36,523 nucleotides of DNA, from the NCBI GenBank assembly GCA_030429365.1, contig JAUIEW010000019.1:1-36523 (forward strand). Reading direction: 5' to 3'. The notes beneath the pieces are model-generated. The model had not been told where the DNA came from and searched no databases. It was given only the letters and a program-made list of their open reading frames with translations. Every line of letters starts with the position of its first letter. Position 1 is the first letter of the stretch. Below, piece by piece: positions 32,930-36,523 of the stretch. Made by a program: the position numbers and the translations under genes. This DNA is from Phycisphaerae bacterium. GTDB lineage: Bacteria; Planctomycetota; Phycisphaerae; UBA1845.

Positions 32930-33915
32930 AGCTCGCGGGCAAACGTGTACTCATCACCGGCGGCACCGGATTCATTGGCTCGCACCTTGCCGAGTTGCTC
33001 GTCAAGAACGGCTCGCATGTCCGCGTGTTGGCCAACTACAAGAGCATGCCCAGTTGTGGCAACCTCGATTACGTCGATCCATACATTCGCGACGAAATCG
33101 AAATCGTCTGGGGTGACGTGACCGATCGCGACTCGGTGATGAATGTCGTCGACGGCGTGTCCGTCGTCTTTCACCTGTCGGCTCTGATCGGTATTCCGTA
33201 TTCATACATCGCGCCGCTGTCGTACGTGCAGACCAACATCAACGGGACGCTCAACATTTTGCAGGCGTGTCGCCAACTCAATATCGAACGCCTCGTCCAC
33301 ACGTCCACGTCGGAAACGTTCGGCTCGGCGCAGTACACCCCGATGGACGAGAAGCACCCGCTCGTCGGACAGTCGCCCTACTCAGCCACCAAGCTTGGCG
33401 CCGACAAACTGACGGAGAGCTTTGCTTGCAGTTTCGATTTGCCCGTCGTCACGGTTCGGCCGTTCAACGTCTTTGGCCCGCGTCAGTCCGATCGCGCCAT
33501 CATCCCGACGATCATCGCCCAGCGCATCGCCAGTGACGCCCCGGTTCGCATCGGCGACCCTTCGCCGCGCCGCGACTTCACCTTCGTCACCGACACCGCA
33601 CGCGGATTCATCGCTGCGGCCCAGTGCGACGAGGCCATTGGGCGAACGTTCAACATCGGTAACGGCAAGTCGATCTCCATCGGCGAACTGGCTGAGACGA
33701 TTTGCGAACTGACCGGCGGCGGTACGTATGTCAGCGAATCGCAGCGCATCCGCCCGAAGAAAAGCGAAGTCAACGAACTACGTTGCGACAGCACGTTGGC
33801 CCGCACCGTCCTTGGATGGTCGCCCGAAGTGTCGCTGACCGACGGGCTTGTCGAAACCATCGAGTTCATGCGCAGCCATACCGAGATGTACGCGCCGCTG
33901 GAGTATCGCGTGTAG
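32926..33915 (+). CDS. NAD-dependent sugar-nucleotide 4,6-dehydratase (LegB-like extended SDR)
   Basis: This is a 329-residue extended SDR. TGGTGFIGSHL (11-21) is the nucleotide loop, HTSTSETFG (125-133) includes the dehydratase-type Thr/Ser-Glu pair, and Tyr152 and Lys156 lie in PYSATKLGADK. RPFNVFGPRQSDRAIIPTII and RRDFTFVTDTARGF follow. The blocks NYKSMPSCGNLDYVD, LIGIPYSYIAPLSYVQTNINGTLNILQA and GQSPYSATK closely recall LegB, which makes a 4-keto-6-deoxy-GlcNAc nucleotide for legionaminic acid in some bacteria. The rest of a legionaminate pathway is not present here. AAGGAG precedes the ATG. The TAG stop lies inside a REP-like element. Confidence 0.88.
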   Translation: MKLAGKRVLITGGTGFIGSHLAELLVKNGSHVRVLANYKSMPSCGNLDYVDPYIRDEIEIVWGDVTDRDSVMNVVDGVSVVFHLSALIGIPYSYIAPLSYVQTNINGTLNILQACRQLNIERLVHTSTSETFGSAQYTPMDEKHPLVGQSPYSATKLGADKLTESFACSFDLPVVTVRPFNVFGPRQSDRAIIPTIIAQRIASDAPVRIGDPSPRRDFTFVTDTARGFIAAAQCDEAIGRTFNIGNGKSISIGELAETICELTGGGTYVSESQRIRPKKSEVNELRCDSTLARTVLGWSPEVSLTDGLVETIEFMRSHTEMYAPLEYRV

Positions 33916-34001
33916 GGTCCGCTGTGCGGACCACTGCGCGTATCTTGCGCTGTAACGACGAATGCCCATTGAAGACTGAAGGTCCGCTCAGCGGACCCTA
34001 C
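33912..34001. repeat. REP-like long inverted repeat, second copy type
   Basis: Arms of 21 bases at 33912-33932 and 33981-34001 are complementary except one mismatch, with a 48-base spacer. The arms begin GTAGGGT and end ACC like those at 10648-10711, but the middle differs (CCGCTGTGCGG). The leading GTAG supplies the stop codon of the dehydratase gene. The right arm ends 3 bases before the GGAG ribosome site of the glycosyltransferase gene, so folding could affect its translation. Confidence 0.75.
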
Positions 34002-34015
34002 ATTGGAGCTTACCC

Positions 34016-35032
34016 GTGCCCACAGTTTCCGTCGTCGTACCCACATACAAGCGCGTCAAGTACCTGGGCCGCATGATCGATTCGGTCGTCGCACAGACCT
34101 ACACCGATTGGGAATTGATCATCGTTGACGGCGAATCCAACGACGGGACAGCCGAACTGGTCGAAAGCTACCGCAAACTCCTCGGCGACCAACTCGTTTT
34201 CATCGAACAGAAGAACGCCGGATGCTGCATCGCCCGAAACACCGGCATCGATGCGGCCCGCGGTGAGTTCGTCGCCCTGCTCGATTCGGATGACGAGTTT
34301 CTGCCGAACAAACTCAAGCGGCAAATGGAGCTGTTCGAGCTTGAACCATCGCTCGGGTTCGTCTTCGGCGACTATTCCTACCTCGATCTCGAAGGCAACT
34401 TTCAACGCAGCATGTTCGACACGAAATCGAAGATCGCGCGGACCGTTCCGTCCCGGGAAGTCGCGCCGAACCTTCACGTCTGCGCGCCGAACTTCTTTTC
34501 GTATCTCCTGAAGGAATACTTCGTCGCCACGATCGTGGGCGTGGTGCGTCGCGATGTGCTTGCCGATGACATTCGCTTTCTCGAACACGATCTGTACGGC
34601 TGCGAATGGCTGTTCTACCTCGAAATCGCCAACCGCTGTCGCACGGGGTTCGTCGACGAGCCGCTGTGCCTGCACCACTACGTCGATGGCAGCCTGTCGC
34701 GCACATCGAAGACGCGCAACACGATCTACCATCGCCGTCTGCTCAAGACCATGCTCGACCGCTTCCCCAAGCTAACCCTCCCGCAAACGCAGGAAGTTCG
34801 CCGCCAATTGGCTGAGACGTGTCGCCAACTCGGTTACGAAAGTTTCAAAGCCGCCGAGTACGGTCCGGCGATGGGATATTTTCGTGAGGCCATGCAAGCC
34901 CGCCCCAGCGCCGCGTCCGCCGTCCACTGGGCCCAATCGCTCCTGCGCCGTGCGGCCACCCTGAACCGCCCCGGCCACGAACCCATGCTCCGCAACGACG
35001 CCTACCGCAACCCAACCTGCATGAGCACGTAG
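34016..35032 (+). CDS. Family 2 glycosyltransferase
   Basis: This is a 338-residue protein starting at a GTG (34016), chosen because GGAG lies 7 bases upstream and the frame begins with the GT2 strand VSVVVPTYKRVKYL. WELIIVDGESNDGT, NAGCCIARNTGIDAARGEFVALLDSDDEF (DxD at 90-92) and a GCEWLFYLEIANR acceptor-site block are present. The last about 80 residues are helical and TPR-like (LAETCRQLGYESFKAAEYGPAMGYFREAM). It probably adds a sugar to a cell-surface glycan using a product of the two genes upstream. No membrane helix is seen. The stop codon is part of a GTAGG hairpin element. Confidence 0.92.
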   Translation: MPTVSVVVPTYKRVKYLGRMIDSVVAQTYTDWELIIVDGESNDGTAELVESYRKLLGDQLVFIEQKNAGCCIARNTGIDAARGEFVALLDSDDEFLPNKLKRQMELFELEPSLGFVFGDYSYLDLEGNFQRSMFDTKSKIARTVPSREVAPNLHVCAPNFFSYLLKEYFVATIVGVVRRDVLADDIRFLEHDLYGCEWLFYLEIANRCRTGFVDEPLCLHHYVDGSLSRTSKTRNTIYHRRLLKTMLDRFPKLTLPQTQEVRRQLAETCRQLGYESFKAAEYGPAMGYFREAMQARPSAASAVHWAQSLLRRAATLNRPGHEPMLRNDAYRNPTCMST

Positions 35033-35051
35033 GTCGGGTCATCGACCCGAC
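35029..35051. repeat. GTAGG-headed hairpin element
   Basis: GTCGGGTC (35033-35040) pairs with GACCCGAC (35044-35051) around ATC. Including the preceding GTAG, it starts at the stop codon of the glycosyltransferase gene. There is no T-run in either direction at the proper side, so an ordinary terminator is unlikely; it fits a short REP-type repeat between convergent genes. Confidence 0.55.
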
Positions 35052-35058
35052 AAAAAGT

Positions 35059-35505
35059 TCAACCCGCACCAGGCAATGCCGTCGTTCCGCATTCCGGACA
35101 AGCACCGCTTTCGTTGCCGGTCAGGTCGTACCCACATTGTTGGCAATGCCCTTCGCCGAATCTGCGCAACCGCCATAGGAGGAACGCAAGAATCGCAAAC
35201 GCAAGCAACGGTATCCACGGATGAACTAACACGCGTCCCAGAAACCGAATGCGAATACCGTCTGGAACAAAACTACGCCCGTGCGTAACAATTGGAAAGT
35301 CGACTAGTCTCGCCTCGCAATAAGGTCCGCAATCGCAAGTGATAACGTCACGGGCATCGTCATACGCGCCCCAGACACCATTGCACCAGTATGCATCAAA
35401 GACATCACCACTGATCCAGATGATTCCTGAAATCAGCGCAAGCGCGGAGATCGGCCACGGCGCTATCGCCCGGATTCGCGTCCAAAACCGCTTGTCAATC
35501 TTCAT
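35059..35505 (-). CDS. Zinc-ribbon-tailed membrane protein
   Basis: This is a 148-residue protein from the ATG at 35505, which lies inside the end of the upstream gene (11-bp overlap). Helix 1 (about 12-33, APWPISALALISGIIWISG), a loop of about 65 residues with four Cys (YWCNG, ITCDCGPYCEA), helix 2 (HPWIPLLAFAILAFLLW) and the ribbon CQQCGYDLTGNESGACPECG follow in order. The layout matches the genes near 15-16.7 kb. If the loop is periplasmic, its Cys may form disulfides. Function unknown. Confidence 0.7.
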   Translation of the reverse strand: MKIDKRFWTRIRAIAPWPISALALISGIIWISGDVFDAYWCNGVWGAYDDARDVITCDCGPYCEARLVDFPIVTHGRSFVPDGIRIRFLGRVLVHPWIPLLAFAILAFLLWRLRRFGEGHCQQCGYDLTGNESGACPECGTTALPGAG

Positions 35506-36226
35506 AGGTATACCAAGAGTCGGCGACCTCAATCCTCATGTAACCTGTCGGGTGATTCGGCATTGGATCGTATTCGAATCCCACAGGATCGATGATGCTT
35601 GAACCTGTCATGAATCCAATCGTCGTTCGCGCCGCCGGTCCCGAATACGTGGTTCGGCTTACGTCTTTGACGTGATACAAACCGACCCATTGCCCGCGAC
35701 AAGACACACCGGCTTGGTAGTTCTTGACCGCGGCCTCGAATGCCGACTGACTCAGGCGAAAGCGCAGTAAGAGCGGCCAGGGATAGACCCAAGACGAGAT
35801 CACCAACGTCGCGCAAATCGGCACCACCGACCAACGCCACCGGTTGCGTCGCTTGCGAATATCCAATGCGGCCCGTTCGCGATCGTACCAAGTCATGAGT
35901 GCCCGCAAGGCATACGAAAACAGCAGCCCAAACCAAATCGGAGCACCAACGAAGGCAGCCATGCAAATACTGCCGGTTCCCCACTGTGCCGGACCGCTGG
36001 CGTTCAAGAGGCCATAAAATGAAAGCGATGCGAAGATGAAACACTGCAACTTCGACGGAGGTCTGGCATGCTTTCGCCAACCGATTCGTTTGTCCGACGT
36101 AAGAAACGTCGAGGCGTCTGACGGATTAAACCACCGCCCACACTCAGGGCACCGCTGCGTTGGCAGATTGACAAGCAGATACCCGCAGCCGATGCACATC
36201 ATCTGTTTTTCGGTGGTCTCAGTCAT
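35495..36226 (-). CDS. Membrane protein with N-terminal zinc ribbon
   Basis: This is a 243-residue protein. A ribbon opens it (CIGCGYLLVNLPTQRCPECGR, residues 11-31; same CX2C-X11-CX2C spacing as the tail type but without the LTGN signature). Membrane segments follow at about 62-76, 83-108 and 136-152 (LQCFIFASLSFYGLLNAS, ICMAAFVGAPIWFGLLFSYAL, VVPICATLVISSWVYPW), then a soluble C-terminal part of about 85 residues. The RCPECGRWFNPSD form is common in planctomycete proteins. It overlaps the gene before it by 4 bp and the gene after it by 11 bp. Confidence 0.75.
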   Translation of the reverse strand: MTETTEKQMMCIGCGYLLVNLPTQRCPECGRWFNPSDASTFLTSDKRIGWRKHARPPSKLQCFIFASLSFYGLLNASGPAQWGTGSICMAAFVGAPIWFGLLFSYALRALMTWYDRERAALDIRKRRNRWRWSVVPICATLVISSWVYPWPLLLRFRLSQSAFEAAVKNYQAGVSCRGQWVGLYHVKDVSRTTYSGPAARTTIGFMTGSSIIDPVGFEYDPMPNHPTGYMRIEVADSWYTYED

Positions 36227-36438
36227 GGCCTCAGCGCCAAATGATCAAAGGTCGTCCCGCATTCCGGACAAACCCCGCTTTCGTTGCCGGTCATGTCATA
36301 GCGACATTTCCAGCACTTGCCCGGGAACAATCGACTGGTCCGCCACAACCAGATCGTGACGAGAAGCGTCGGCAGAAAGAGTATCCAAAACGGGATCTTG
36401 GTGTAGCCGCTGCCGACGGGCTTGTTGTTCACGCTCAA
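36223..36438 (-). CDS. Short zinc-ribbon membrane protein overlapping ftsZ
   Basis: This is up to 71 residues, starting at a TTG (36438) or GTG (36432) with no ribosome site. An in-frame stop lies at 36451-36453. One helix ([18 protein letters not shown]) precedes the ribbon [20 protein letters not shown]. It equals the second half of the MKRRIP-type proteins (helix 2 plus ribbon) and lacks their first half. Bases 36296-36438 are also read in the ftsZ frame. Because this frame has paralogues in the window, it is the older reading of that DNA. The stop overlaps the next start as ATGA. Confidence 0.6.
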   Translation of the reverse strand: MSVNNKPVGSGYTKIPFWILFLPTLLVTIWLWRTSRLFPGKCWKCRYDMTGNESGVCPECGTTFDHLALRP

Positions 36439-36523
36439 AACCGGTGGCGATCACCGTCAAACGGATTGTTTCGCCCAAGCTTTCATCAATCACCGCACCA
36501 AAGATCATATTGGCTTCAGGATG
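36296..36523 (-). CDS. ftsZ: FtsZ, C-terminal fragment with aberrant tail; 5' part outside window
   Basis: From the right edge the minus strand reads [18 protein letters not shown] then [16 protein letters not shown], which matches the last strand-helix-strand of the FtsZ globular domain (compare NMIFGSVINENLKDE and TVIATGF in Bacillus). After GFEREQQ the frame continues only about 40 residues ([22 protein letters not shown] and on) to a stop at 36296. No D-x-x-(I/L)-P-x-F-L-type C-terminal peptide, which tethers FtsZ to FtsA/ZipA-like partners, is found. The same bases encode the membrane helix and zinc ribbon of the overlapping gene. So the natural tail appears replaced or frameshifted. Confidence 0.85.
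   Translation of the reverse strand, partial: HPEANMIFGAVIDESLGETIRLTVIATGFEREQQARRQRLHQDPVLDTLSADASRHDLVVADQSIVPGQVLEMSL

Overview
The window reads as a chromosomal segment of a moderately GC-rich, Gram-negative-type bacterium. It is probably a member of the Planctomycetota, closest in flavour to Phycisphaerae-like lineages. That placement is inference. It rests on many small membrane proteins ending in a CxxCGY(N/D)LTGN(x)SG(x)CPECG zinc ribbon, lipoproteins and a secretin (so an outer membrane is expected), lone FHA, PilZ and bacterial-PH proteins, and many receiver domains. No phage, insertion sequence, CRISPR array or plasmid gene was recognised.

Layout. 1-6.6 kb: the C-terminal part of a secretin (GspD/PilQ superfamily), a PilZ protein, a TIGR01777-type epimerase, two unknown genes, rplT-rpmI with a clear terminator, a one-helix membrane protein and an FHA protein. 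6.9-14.3 kb: mostly rightward housekeeping genes, namely hemW, nadA, hpt, a PH-domain membrane protein, trpS, an unknown membrane protein, a DUF6265-like secreted protein (leftward) and fliM without other flagellar genes. 14.5-19.4 kb: tRNA-Arg(CCG) followed by four leftward zinc-ribbon-tailed membrane proteins, a YbaK-type editing protein, an acidic lipoprotein and a decayed fifth ribbon ORF. 19.5-22.1 kb: an unknown membrane protein, a membrane-anchored alpha/beta hydrolase and about 580 bp with no gene.

22.1-26.5 kb is a signalling island. It has seven intact receiver domains on six proteins but one histidine kinase (REC-coil-HisKA-HATPase plus a degenerate GGDEF-like tail) and no DNA-binding output, which suggests a phosphorelay or allosteric network whose outputs lie elsewhere. 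A beta-carbonic anhydrase lipoprotein follows. 27.6-35.0 kb is a surface-glycan region. Leftward, an SGNH-like protein, an AlgI-type MBOAT O-acyltransferase and a second SGNH-like membrane protein probably form an O-acetylation unit. Rightward and divergent are a sugar-1-phosphate nucleotidyltransferase, a LegB-like sugar-nucleotide 4,6-dehydratase and a GT2 glycosyltransferase.

35.0-36.5 kb is the most unusual part. The end of an ftsZ gene enters from the right edge, and its 3' tail is read in another frame by a zinc-ribbon membrane ORF. Two more ribbon genes follow, each overlapping its neighbour. REP-like inverted repeats headed GTAGG occur at 10.65, 33.9 and 35.03 kb; the last two supply the TAG stop codon of the gene before them.
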